Assembly (NCBI GenBank): GCA_965247125.1 | Contig: CBDFGO010000001.1 | Coordinates: 310,001-374,000, forward strand | Source: CALBJU01 sp965247125 | GTDB taxonomy: Bacteria; Bacteroidota; Rhodothermia; Rhodothermales; UBA10348 | Length of the DNA: 64,000 bases | Direction of reading: 5' to 3' | In this document: positions 24,935-33,555 of the stretch, one piece after another | Position numbering within the stretch: the first letter of the stretch is position 1 | Layout of the letters: every line of letters begins with the position of its first letter | Notes under the pieces: model-generated | Seen by the model: the letters and a program-made list of their open reading frames with translations, nothing else | Database searches by the model: none | What the model was told of the DNA's origin: nothing | Position numbers and translations under genes: made by a program

Positions 24935-27202
24935 TTAACTTCTTCGATTTAGAATGAAATAGCGTGACGCCCCCGATTTGGATTGAACGATTTTTAGGTC
25001 CATTACTTGGGCGTAGATCTGTACCCACTTCGTGAAATTACGCTGATGTACTTCATGCCTTAGGTCTCCATATTCTTCGAGAAACGCCTCGAACGCCTCT
25101 TTCTTGTCGTATCGTGTGTTGATCTGAATCGGTGAAGATTCGTCAGATACATATTCAGCGAACTCATGAGACGTCATTTGACGAAGTTTGCGAGTTCGAA
25201 GGTTTTGATGCTTGTAATCCGTCAGGCCGGATTTCAAGTATAGGCTTACGCAGAACATCATTAGATTATCAAACCGATTCCATTCCTCCACATCCCAGTC
25301 AGCGAAGAGCCGATGGCCGAATTCGTCTGCGGGTGTATGTCGCTCGTTATAATGAGCTGAGAATTCAATTTCAAATATGCGGTCTCTATGACTGCCACCT
25401 TCGCCTTCGATCACGTAATTCGTTGATATGACGAACTTGGGTGAATTACTAAATGACAGCGTAAATCGATCACGGTTCTTGCGCTCGATCTGCATGTCAT
25501 CTGTAATTACCGAGAACAGCCTCGCAAAAGCGAAATTCTTCGGCACATCGTTGAATTCTACCACCGCAGTTCCTGTCTTCACATCTTGGAAGGCGAAGGG
25601 GCTTTGAAACTGAAAATTTCGCCCATCAATTCGAACCGAAGGTACAACAAGGCCAATGGCGCCAGACGCGAGTGACTTACCCGCTCGACCACTAGGTAAA
25701 TCGGTAATCGCTTCGTCAACAAAACAGATCGCTTTTGCTCGTGATCGGTCTTTGAACTTGTGGAGGAGATATCCTATGGCGGTGCTTAGAGAATGCAGAC
25801 GATCTGGATTTCCCTGCCCAGTCGCATTTCTCAAGAAGCGCCCAAATTCGCAAGAGTAAGGATCGCTATCAAATTCGACCAACGGAGTAAACTGTCGAGA
25901 AAGCACACTGTCTTTCCATACAAAGCCATCAAGTTGAACATATGGAACAATTTCGACGTCGGATTTCGTGGCTCGAACAACGCCGTTTTCGAAGTAAAAG
26001 AACGCTTCATTCTCAGTGTCCTTGTGAAATACGGCGTCCAGCGCCGGAATACACTCAAAGAGTGAACGAGACAAATAAACATTTGTACCGCGTACCAGCG
26101 CTTCACGCACCATACTGCCGTTTTCGAGCGTTTGGATTTTTTCAAAGACATAATCCTTGATCCGTTCTGTGCTGACCTCTTCTAGAATCTTATCGCGTGT
26201 CCGAACGAGTATGCTTGAAGCCGCTCCAGGCGGGTAGAGCTTCGAAAAGCCCTTAGCGTGTAAATAGTCCACAAGCGCAGCCTGTTTTATGCGACAGTTC
26301 CCGCCTGAGATGTCCCAGAACGGTTTCGGGCTGTGCGATTCTCTATCTCGCGTCAAAAACAGCGTGGTGTCGGCGACAGCCGATATGCTTCCGTCTCCAC
26401 AATTAAAGCTATCGTCTTGACAAGAGCGCGCTATGGTCATCTGCCCGTAAGTGCTTCCATCTGCCGAATGTCTTTGATCCCATTTGTCCCTGAGAAGAGC
26501 CGACAAACGAAATATTCGGTCTGTTTGATATCGATTTTGTGTCCAATACGAAAGGATAGCACATAGAGCAAAATCTGCTTCACTTGCAGAAGGATAGCCG
26601 GATATATCGCCCTGAAACAGCCGCGTAAACTTTGGCGATTGTTTTGACTGATTGATTCGAGTTATTAGTCTCGTGTCGGCGGCAATCTCATGCGCGATGT
26701 TTTCGCGATTCGAGATGTCTAAAGGTGTCCCTCGCAGATGTAGTCCAGTAAACGTGAAATAACGACTCGACGGATAGATTTCGCAGATACTGTTACGTTG
26801 TCCCGTGATGTCATCTGCTTTGACGATGCAATGCAGACCCTTGCCTGACGGACTAAACTCCGTATAGGATTTCAGACGGAGAAGGATTGCTTGAATGTCG
26901 TATCGAATCGCATCGTTTTGCTGAATACAACGGTCAAAATCAAATCCGACGAAGGGATCCTCATCAGTAAAAACAAAGCCTATCCCATCAAAACCAGCCT
27001 TGGGGAATGTTTCAACTGCTTTGGCGGCCTTTTCGAAACTAGTCCACGTTGAAGAGTCATTGACCTTGGCGTGTTCTCCGCATATTTGATACGGAACTTT
27101 GGTATTCTTTCCGTTACGCCGTTCTCCCTTCCACACGACCCACTGGTGCAATTTTTTCAGATCGGAGGGAATGGCATTAAACTGGCTGATTACGGAGCCC
27201 AC
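24935..27202 (-). CDS. Primase-polymerase (PrimPol/AEP-like) fused to an SF3-like helicase
   Basis: This 755-residue protein starts at GTG 27202 (FNAIPSDLKKLHQWVVWKG), the usual opening of phage and plasmid primase-polymerases. Its AEP core shows DxD in VGFDFDRC (D88, D90), SPSGKGLHCIVK with the SxH histidine at about 124, and RYFTFTG at 147-153. The C-terminal half has a Walker A-like SGRAGKS at 504-510, a VVEFNDV Walker B-like strand at 547-553 and a FVISTN sensor at 590-595, as in superfamily 3 helicases. It would prime and unwind a replicon, and resembles NrS-1-type polymerases. Its GTG start overlaps the stop of the preceding barrel fragment by one base. Confidence 0.82.
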   Translation of the reverse strand: MGSVISQFNAIPSDLKKLHQWVVWKGERRNGKNTKVPYQICGEHAKVNDSSTWTSFEKAAKAVETFPKAGFDGIGFVFTDEDPFVGFDFDRCIQQNDAIRYDIQAILLRLKSYTEFSPSGKGLHCIVKADDITGQRNSICEIYPSSRYFTFTGLHLRGTPLDISNRENIAHEIAADTRLITRINQSKQSPKFTRLFQGDISGYPSASEADFALCAILSYWTQNRYQTDRIFRLSALLRDKWDQRHSADGSTYGQMTIARSCQDDSFNCGDGSISAVADTTLFLTRDRESHSPKPFWDISGGNCRIKQAALVDYLHAKGFSKLYPPGAASSILVRTRDKILEEVSTERIKDYVFEKIQTLENGSMVREALVRGTNVYLSRSLFECIPALDAVFHKDTENEAFFYFENGVVRATKSDVEIVPYVQLDGFVWKDSVLSRQFTPLVEFDSDPYSCEFGRFLRNATGQGNPDRLHSLSTAIGYLLHKFKDRSRAKAICFVDEAITDLPSGRAGKSLASGAIGLVVPSVRIDGRNFQFQSPFAFQDVKTGTAVVEFNDVPKNFAFARLFSVITDDMQIERKNRDRFTLSFSNSPKFVISTNYVIEGEGGSHRDRIFEIEFSAHYNERHTPADEFGHRLFADWDVEEWNRFDNLMMFCVSLYLKSGLTDYKHQNLRTRKLRQMTSHEFAEYVSDESSPIQINTRYDKKEAFEAFLEEYGDLRHEVHQRNFTKWVQIYAQVMDLKIVQSKSGASRYFILNRRS

Positions 27203-30035
27203 TACTGTACCCCCGCCAATCCTAATCCCAGGTCACTACTCTCCACCGCTATGAACGATCTGAGTTGATACAACTCGCGAAAACCGTCGATTACACGGTT
27301 CGACAATTTGTCACTGAGGCACAGACTGGAGCCACCGACGCTTCTGAATCGGAGCGGTGGCAGCATGAGTTCCACCTGAACTTTGCCGAAATTGGTGCCC
27401 CCAATTTCGTCGATCTCCAATCCTGGAAAGGCAAGTGGCGTTCGAAATTGCTTTTCCGCCTCTTTGTCGACCCAATTATTGCGAAATCCGCCGAAATAGA
27501 AATTCGCGAACTCGTTGCTGCTTTCGCCCGCCGAAATTCCTGCCGTGGTTCTGAGCCAGACGGAAAGGTGCTCCACGGGAAGCAACGTACCCACATGGAA
27601 TTCTCCCTCAATGCGAGGAAAGATTTCCTCGTTCACAATATTTGCGCTCGCCGTAATGGAGGTTTCAATTCCTGTCTCGTTGTCTACTGCACCCAGTGAG
27701 GATCGCACCGCGGTGTAGTCCAACGAAGCGTTGACGTTGTAGAGCTCGGAGAAAGACGTTCCAACGTTTTGATAGTCAGGAAGTCGGTCCAGATCAAAAA
27801 ATCCACCCGCACCTATCGTGTAGCTCAGATTCCGTTTCGGTCCCTCCCAGGCCAACGATTTGTGATACGTTGCGCGCACAGCCAGCCCTTTCCGACTGCG
27901 TTTGGTGGGTCCAAAGAGATCGTAAAAGTTTGCCGTGTTGTACCTGCCCGTGAGGGAAAATCCAAAGTGTCGATAATCCACTCCAAGATGAAGTCGTTCA
28001 TCCTCTGGTACGGCTTGATCTGTTGAATAAGAAGCCGTGACCTTCCATTCATGCATGAATACCGGGTCCGTCAAATCAAAACGAAGACCGAGAGCAATTC
28101 CGTCCTGGTAGCCCTGGATAATAGGATATACCGAAGCTAGGCTCAGCCCGAGCCGAGGGCGATAGGGTTTATCCTCATAGCCAATCTCATCCAAGTCGAT
28201 CCGACTCGGTGGTGGAGCTAGCCAGTTCATCACCACCGGGTGTTTCCGTACGATTTGGTCTCCAAGGAAGATGATACTGCTTGCCCGCTGTGACGCTGGA
28301 TCATTAATAACGACCGGTTGAAATCCATCTGCCGTGAATGAGAAGCTAGGAGTCTGCCATCTGCAAGCATCTGAGGCCGGAAATATCCGGTCTCGCTGTT
28401 GGTCAAACCTACAGTCGTATTTGTCGCGACATCGATTTGATAAATGTTGGAGACGCCAGAATAGTAGGATGATCCTACCAGATTTTTGCCGTCGGGAGAA
28501 AAAACAAAACCTTCGGGATTGTAGCCCTGAAAGTCGAATATCTCATCAAAATCGAAGTTACGGGCCATCAAGCTCTCTGTGTCGAAAGCAACCAGCTTTT
28601 GTGATCCATCGATAGTGACGCGAGCAGCTGTGAGCGTGGAACCATCTGGAGAAATGTCCAGGTCATAGATATCCGTCCCATAATCGAGCGTCATGACTTG
28701 ATTCCAATCGTCGTAAGGTGCCGGGATTCGAACCAGTGTCGAATAGCCTAGAAAATGTCGGACTCCCCAGAGCGATTTATCCGCCGGATTGATCACCAGA
28801 TCTCCGACACGCTCGTTTTTCATCAACGATTTCACTTTCCCCGTTGCGAGGTCGAGCTGCATCAGATCCCTCCACCGACTGTTATCCGTTGTGTAAAAAA
28901 GTGTCCTCGCGTCAGGATCGAATGCTAGGGACGTTACGGTGTAGAGGGATGGTCCCCGGAGGCCGGTGAGCCTTTTCATTTTGCCGGTTTCCATGTCAAT
29001 GGAAGCCAGATGGCTCAATTTCCCGGGATAGTTGACAGCCACCAACAGGTTGCCCGTCTGAGGATCTATGAACGAACGTGACATCGATCCGAGTGGGATG
29101 GCGGCCAGCTCTTCGTGCTCTGTCACAGGGAAGGTTCGAATTCTGTCCAGGTTTGTCTGCTGAAAATTTCGCTCAAAAACTATCCAGTCTTCCCACGCAG
29201 AATCCAGGGAGAGACCGAACACCTCCTTGAACTGCGAAGCAAAGTGGGCCTTCGATCCTGGCTCCCTGAAAAACCATGACAGAACTTTCTCAGGGTCGTA
29301 TTCATGGGCGAGATAGCTCATGAATCGTGTGCCGTACAGATAAGAATTCACCCCGACCTGGAAGTCGACAGTCGTTCCCTCAGATTCGAGACCGACGACG
29401 TCATAGAATTCCTTTCCATCACGCACCGAGGTCCGGAACATCATTTCGTCGTACCCCCCCAGAGAACGCCCCTGCCCCGTTACCCAGGTCTCCATGAATA
29501 CAGCAATCCCCTCTTGATACCATCTCGGGGCGTACCGCCGAGGCGCTGTCAGATAGCTGTACAGAATGGAGACGGGATCGCTGTCACTTACTGCTACTTT
29601 GCCCTGAAACAGCGATCGGAAAAAATTGTCTGCCCCCCCTGCACCATCGTTCGAAGCGACATGGATCATCTCGTGGTGCAGCGTCGAGTTCATGCGCTCA
29701 TTGGCTGGCGAGGTTTCGTACCAGTAGCTGAGCGGGGCCATGGCGATGGTAATCCTATTTCTCGGAATTACGTCTGCACTTGCATTTCCGTAGTCGCTGC
29801 CATCATGCAGGAAAATGGTAATTGGATCGGACGGCTCATAGCCCAACAGGTCCTGATAGACCTGCAACGAATTCGTATAACTTTGCGCCACGTAGGGCGC
29901 GAGGAAGTCGGCAGCCAGGTCGTAGTAGACCAGACGCAGGTGTTCGGTTTCCAGCGATCTGAATTGGGCGGTGGAAGTGCTAGCGCAGAAAGAGAGGGAA
30001 CAGAGGACGAGCGAAATAAGGGGTAATCTTCGCAT
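27202..30035 (-). pseudogene. Peptidase_MA-like/beta-propeller/outer-membrane-barrel protein, frameshifted and 3'-truncated
   Basis: The N-terminal frame (601 codons, 30035-28230) has a signal peptide, a gluzincin-like domain with HHEMIHVAS (the HExxH zinc site) and WYQEGIAVFMETW. A TolB-like propeller follows (SPDGSTLTAARVT, FSPDGKNLVGSS). The second frame continues FSFTADGFQPVVINDPASQR and then MNWLAPPPSRIDLDE and a barrel (YRPRLGLSLASVYPIIQGYQ...LPPLRFRSVGG). The two join if one T is added to GCTTCTC at 28343-28346. After SVGGSSLCL, near 27320, the sequence stops looking like a barrel, so the C-terminus is lost at the island boundary. Secreted or outer-membrane location. Confidence 0.75.
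27262..27300. promoter_or_regulatory. Two adjacent inverted repeats upstream of the primase-helicase gene
   Basis: GAGTTGATACAACTC at 27262-27276 is a 6-bp palindrome with a three-base centre. AACCGT (27282-27287) pairs with ACGGTT (27295-27300) across seven bases. They lie 60-100 bases upstream of the primase start, at the point where the barrel gene stops resembling its family. An operator, origin element or recombination scar are all possible. Confidence 0.35.
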
Positions 30036-30067
30036 GGTCTAACAGTTGATTTGGTGGAAACGCATCA

Positions 30068-30097
30068 GGGTGGCCGGTCCATTCGGACCGGCCACCC
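30068..30097 (-). terminator. Strong intercistronic hairpin after the 12-residue-repeat gene
   Basis: A perfect 13-bp stem (30068-30080 with 30085-30097) with a four-base loop lies between the repeat-protein stop and the peptidase/barrel start. No T-run follows on the minus strand, so it may be an mRNA-stabilising or processing hairpin and not a true terminator. Confidence 0.5.
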
Positions 30098-30147
30098 ATG
30101 AGTTGCTGACGCTTTAGCGCCACACAGCGTGCATCAGCAAAGCGGAA

Positions 30148-31368
30148 CTATTCACCCGAAACTGCCCTTTCCAGCTCTCCGCTTCGCGCCATCGAAGCAA
30201 CTTTCTCAAACTCGCCGCTGCGAGACAGATCGGAGACTTTTTCAAGCGCATCGGTTTTTGCGAGTGCAGCAATTCTGTCGAGCGTCCCGGCCCGAGCCAT
30301 TTCTGCGATCCGGTCGAGCGTTCCGGCTCGGGCGAAATCAGCTAGGCGATCGAATCCTTCTGAGCGGGCGAATGCAGCGATCCTTCCGAAATCTTCTGCT
30401 CTCGCAAACTCGGTCACTCGTTCCATCTCAGAGGAGCGAGCCATTTCTGCCGCTCTTTCGAGTTGCCCGGCGCGAGCCAGGTCAGCGACTTTTTCAAAAG
30501 CACCACTCCGTGCCATATCAGCGACTCGTTCCAGTTGCCCGACTCGTTCCAGGTCTCCAGTTTTCGCCATGGCGACGACACGTTCCAGTGTTCCTGCCTT
30601 TGCGAGCTCATTGACTCGTTCGAGATCGTTGGCACGTGCAAATTCTGCAACACGATCCATGTCTCCTGCACGGGCCATTTCGACGGCACGCTCGAGATCA
30701 CCAGCACGGGCCATCTCGGCGACGCGATCCAGTTCGCCCCCACGGGCCATTTCTGCGACTTTCTCCAACTGACCTGCACGGGCCAGTTCTATAGCTCTTT
30801 CAAGACCTTCGCTGCGAGCCAATTCTGTGACGCGTTCCAACTGCCCAGCTTTAGCAAATTCAGCGACTTTTTCCATTTCACCACTCCGTGCCAGATCAGC
30901 TACTTTCTCCAGCGTTTCGGACTTCGCAAACTCTGTCACGCGCTCAAAACCACCAGCGCGAGCAAATTCTACGGCGCGTCCGAACTCTTCAGCACGAGCG
31001 AGCTCAGAGACTTTTTCGAGGTCACCACCGCGAGCCATTTCAGCTACTCGATCGAAGTCAGCGGTCTTGCTGAGCTCATCAATGGCAAAGATGAATGCGA
31101 GGTCGCCGCTCTCAACCATTTCGATGAAGTCATCATTTTGAAGCAGAGTCTGCATTGTTGGATCATCCAGAACCACATCAGCATCAGCAATCTGTGGTGG
31201 ACGGTAACGTGTGGCAGCTTCAACGCCTTCAATGCCCTTCTTGTCAGGATCAACCATGGTACCGGCTAGATTCTTCTCATCCAGCGGAAAGTCGGAATAG
31301 GCAAAAAATGCGATGAGTACGACGCCTATTGATATCGCCGCGATGGCGAATTTTCTGTTTTGATTCAT
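30148..31368 (-). CDS. Membrane-anchored protein with about 24 tandem 12-residue repeats
   Basis: This 406-residue protein has a single N-terminal membrane helix (residues 7-24), a ~70-residue linker, and then 24 full tandem repeats with consensus x-[LF]-[ED]-[RK]-V-[AT]-[ED]-[MLF]-A-[RK]-[AS]-G. A half repeat (DLERVG) sits between repeats 14 and 15, and a partial one at the end. The hydrophobic positions are spaced for a helix, with Gly plus a charged residue at each unit's end. I know no family with this unit. It lies 90 bases downstream of the anti-sigma gene and upstream of the peptidase/barrel gene. A sensor arm, scaffold or spacer in the periplasm is possible, but no function can be named. 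Confidence 0.8.
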   Translation of the reverse strand: MNQNRKFAIAAISIGVVLIAFFAYSDFPLDEKNLAGTMVDPDKKGIEGVEAATRYRPPQIADADVVLDDPTMQTLLQNDDFIEMVESGDLAFIFAIDELSKTADFDRVAEMARGGDLEKVSELARAEEFGRAVEFARAGGFERVTEFAKSETLEKVADLARSGEMEKVAEFAKAGQLERVTELARSEGLERAIELARAGQLEKVAEMARGGELDRVAEMARAGDLERAVEMARAGDMDRVAEFARANDLERVNELAKAGTLERVVAMAKTGDLERVGQLERVADMARSGAFEKVADLARAGQLERAAEMARSSEMERVTEFARAEDFGRIAAFARSEGFDRLADFARAGTLDRIAEMARAGTLDRIAALAKTDALEKVSDLSRSGEFEKVASMARSGELERAVSGE

Positions 31369-31458
31369 GGTGTTCTCCGTATGCTAGGTGGTGGGCATCC
31401 CCGATGTAGTTTTCCGTTCAGCTGAATTACAGCGTGGTCAAGTCAAGGTTGGAAAGTT

Positions 31459-32055
31459 TCATTCAGGGTCGGGTGAAAAAGAAGAGTCGAGCACAATTTT
31501 CCCATCGGTCTCGACTGAAAGTGTGATGACCATTTCGCTGGAGAGGTCTCCAGTCAGGTTGATCACAATATTATTTTCTATCTGTTTTGCTTCGAGGTCA
31601 ATCGTCCTGTCGTTCCCGATATCAATCGCTTCCGAGACGAGCGTCTGGTCTAATGAAACCAGTGTGCCGGAGGCATTTCCGGGTAGAGCATTATCATTAA
31701 CGGGCGATACGAGGCTCGTCATCACCGCAACGGTGACGACTACGCCAGCCACAAGTCCGTAAGCGAGGGTGAACACCGGCTTCGTAGGCCAAGAAAAGAA
31801 GCCAGATGTCTGCCGACGCGCAGCACGTTCCCAGGATGGATGATCGGGAAGCGATGCCATCACGTTTGACCGAAACGAGGTTGAGGGCTCGGTGCCTGAA
31901 ATCGAGTCCAGGACCCTTGAGACGCTCATCGCACTCTCCAATTCTTCCCTCACGAGAGGGTCAGCTTCGCAGAGTTCGCGAAGCCTTGTCTCCTCTTCGG
32001 GTGAATTTGCTGTGTCAACGTGTCGTTGAATGAGCTCGATAATATCCTGTGTCAT
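31459..32055 (-). CDS. Anti-sigma factor-like membrane protein
   Basis: This 198-residue protein has an N-terminal helical domain (IIELIQRHVDTANSPEEETR...PLVREELESAMSVSRVLDSI) similar in shape to anti-sigma domains. A single membrane helix follows at about 95-115 (VFTLAYGLVAGVVVTVAVMTSLV), then an acidic periplasmic part. Its ATG overlaps the ECF sigma stop as ATGA, the hallmark arrangement of a sigma/anti-sigma pair. The zinc-binding HxxxCxxC motif is absent. It would hold the ECF sigma factor at the inner membrane. Confidence 0.78.
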   Translation of the reverse strand: MTQDIIELIQRHVDTANSPEEETRLRELCEADPLVREELESAMSVSRVLDSISGTEPSTSFRSNVMASLPDHPSWERAARRQTSGFFSWPTKPVFTLAYGLVAGVVVTVAVMTSLVSPVNDNALPGNASGTLVSLDQTLVSEAIDIGNDRTIDLEAKQIENNIVINLTGDLSSEMVITLSVETDGKIVLDSSFSPDPE

Positions 32056-32600
32056 GCCTGTATGGTTATTCCCCGCTTGATAAAAACGCCTTTTAGTCGC
32101 TGCCGAGCGGTATACAGGCGCGACTTCACTTTCTTTTCAGTGATATCCATGATGTAGGCGATATCTGGATAGGAGAACTCCTGGTAGTGACGAAGAACAA
32201 TGATGGCTCGATCCGTAGGTGTCAGCTCCATAAGAGCCTCCCCAATGCGGTCCTCCAGTTCATTGTCCTGGGTGAGTTGATCAGAGTGTTCAGTCGCGAT
32301 CGCATCAAAGTTATCCACGCCCGTAAAGGGACGTTTTTTCTTCTTCGCATTGATCGATTCGTTGACAGTTATGCGGTATAGCCAGCTGAAGAACTTGAAG
32401 TCCTGGTCATAGCTGTTCAGCTGTTCATACGCTTTCAGAAACACTACCTGCGCCGCATCTTCGGCGTCGCTGCGGTTTCCCAGAACGTTGTATGCTACTG
32501 TGAATACTGCCATTTGATATTTCTGAACCAACTGGTCGAATGCGGCACGCTCTCCACGGAGTGTGCGTTCTACCAATTGATGATCCTGTTCGTCACTCAT
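32052..32600 (-). CDS. ECF-type RNA polymerase sigma factor
   Basis: This 182-residue protein has region 2 (AFDQLVQKYQMAVFTVAYNVLGNRSDAEDAAQVVFLKAYEQL and FFSWLYRITVNESINAKKKK) and region 4 (ALMELTPTDRAIIVLRHYQEFSYPDIAYIMDITEKKVKSRLYTARQRL), with no regions 1 or 3. This is the ECF layout. The downstream anti-sigma gene overlaps it by four bases. The upstream STAS gene is 51 bases away. Target promoters are unknown; the 12-residue-repeat gene just downstream is a natural candidate. Confidence 0.93.
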   Translation of the reverse strand: MSDEQDHQLVERTLRGERAAFDQLVQKYQMAVFTVAYNVLGNRSDAEDAAQVVFLKAYEQLNSYDQDFKFFSWLYRITVNESINAKKKKRPFTGVDNFDAIATEHSDQLTQDNELEDRIGEALMELTPTDRAIIVLRHYQEFSYPDIAYIMDITEKKVKSRLYTARQRLKGVFIKRGITIQA

Positions 32601-32651
32601 GGTGTCTTCTGCAGCAAATACAAGTCGTCCAGGCTAAAGTTGGAAATCATA

Positions 32652-32936
32652 TCAATCAATATCAAAGATCATATCGAAGCCCGCATACTCAAAAACCAGT
32701 TTCACGTGAGGATTCAATCCCCTCAGTTTGACGGATCCTCCGGCTTTTGATAGTCGCTGTTGGGTATGAAGCAATACGCTCAGGCCTGCGCTGGAGATGT
32801 ACTCGAGCTCGTCAAAATACACGGTACACTCGCCCTCGAGAGATTCAAATTCGTCGAAGGCCATCTCCGACTGCGTCGCGTCGAGTCGACCCTTCAAGCG
32901 AACCTCGCTTAATCCATTCTTTACTATCTCAAGCAT
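32652..32936 (-). CDS. STAS-domain anti-sigma factor antagonist
   Basis: This 94-residue protein is a single STAS domain. GRLDATQSEMAFDEF is the N-terminal strand-helix region, and VYFDELEYISSAGLSVLLHTQQRL holds the phosphorylation-loop serine (ISSAGL). The family is released or captured by an RsbW-type kinase according to phosphorylation state. The gene overlaps the RsbW-like gene by eight bases, so the pair is co-translated. Confidence 0.88.
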   Translation of the reverse strand: MLEIVKNGLSEVRLKGRLDATQSEMAFDEFESLEGECTVYFDELEYISSAGLSVLLHTQQRLSKAGGSVKLRGLNPHVKLVFEYAGFDMIFDID

Positions 32937-33342
32937 TTGAATTCAGTTTTTTTACCATTCGAATACTCGTTTTTCGATCCTTGTATTCGTACTTGATTTC
33001 ATCCATGAACCGCTTGACGAGGTGAATACCCAGTCCGCCGGGTGTTCTTTCGTGCAACGGGGCTGTGACATCAACCTCTTCCTGCTCCGAATAGTCAAAG
33101 GGCTCAGAGTCAAAATCGATCAGGTTGATGATCAGAGAATCGTTTTCCAGGCCAACGCCTACCAGAATATTATCTGCTCCGTTGCCATTGTATTTCACCA
33201 TGTTCGTAAACAACTCCTCCACAACCATATTCAGCGAAAACGATGCTCGGGGGTCCAGGGACAGAGACTGACTGGCCTCGTCCAGAAACAGAAAAATTTC
33301 TGTCAGTGCTTCGATATTTCGATCGAATTGCCTTTCCATCAC
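32929..33342 (-). CDS. RsbW-like anti-sigma serine kinase (GHKL ATPase)
   Basis: This 137-residue protein has the N-box NMVVEELFTNMVKYNGNG, an altered G1 box (LIDFDSEPFD where D.G..FD is usual) and the G2 box TPGGLGIHLVKRFMDEIKYEY. These mark the RsbW/SpoIIAB/HATPase_c_2 family. It phosphorylates the partner STAS protein and, when free, binds a sigma factor. It lies upstream of STAS with an overlap, and about 210 bases after rpoD. Which sigma factor it controls is not certain; ECF factors are not the usual partners. Confidence 0.88.
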   Translation of the reverse strand: MMERQFDRNIEALTEIFLFLDEASQSLSLDPRASFSLNMVVEELFTNMVKYNGNGADNILVGVGLENDSLIINLIDFDSEPFDYSEQEEVDVTAPLHERTPGGLGIHLVKRFMDEIKYEYKDRKTSIRMVKKLNSNA

Positions 33343-33504
33343 CGTCGTGTAAGGTTTTGATCACGACACGAGGCCTTCAACTGTCGTCCTTTGGCCGTTT
33401 ATACGTGTCCCTTGCGTAAGAATATCGGATCCGGAAGGGAGACACAAGGATTGCACTGTTTTTGCCACCATATGCGGGCATTAACTCTAGGGCGTAGAAT
33501 AAAA

Positions 33505-33536
33505 AAGGGCGGCTTCCGTATCCGGAAGCCGCCCTT
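33505..33536 (-). terminator. Intrinsic terminator of the primary sigma factor gene
   Basis: A perfect 14-bp stem (33505-33518 with 33523-33536) with a four-base loop is followed on the minus strand by a T-run. It lies 20 bases past the rpoD stop. Confidence 0.9.
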
Positions 33537-33555
33537 ACAAGATCTTTCAGATATC

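Noticed and set aside
27181..27320. Copy of the ssrA 3' end as the far attachment site of the island
   Set aside because: I looked for GGTTCGACTCCCGGCATCTC near the island's right edge and did not find it, so integration at ssrA is not shown.
30160..31070. 36-bp periodic repeats resembling a CRISPR array
   Set aside because: The period is explained by 12-codon repeats inside one long frame; there are no unique spacers and the repeats vary at codon third positions.
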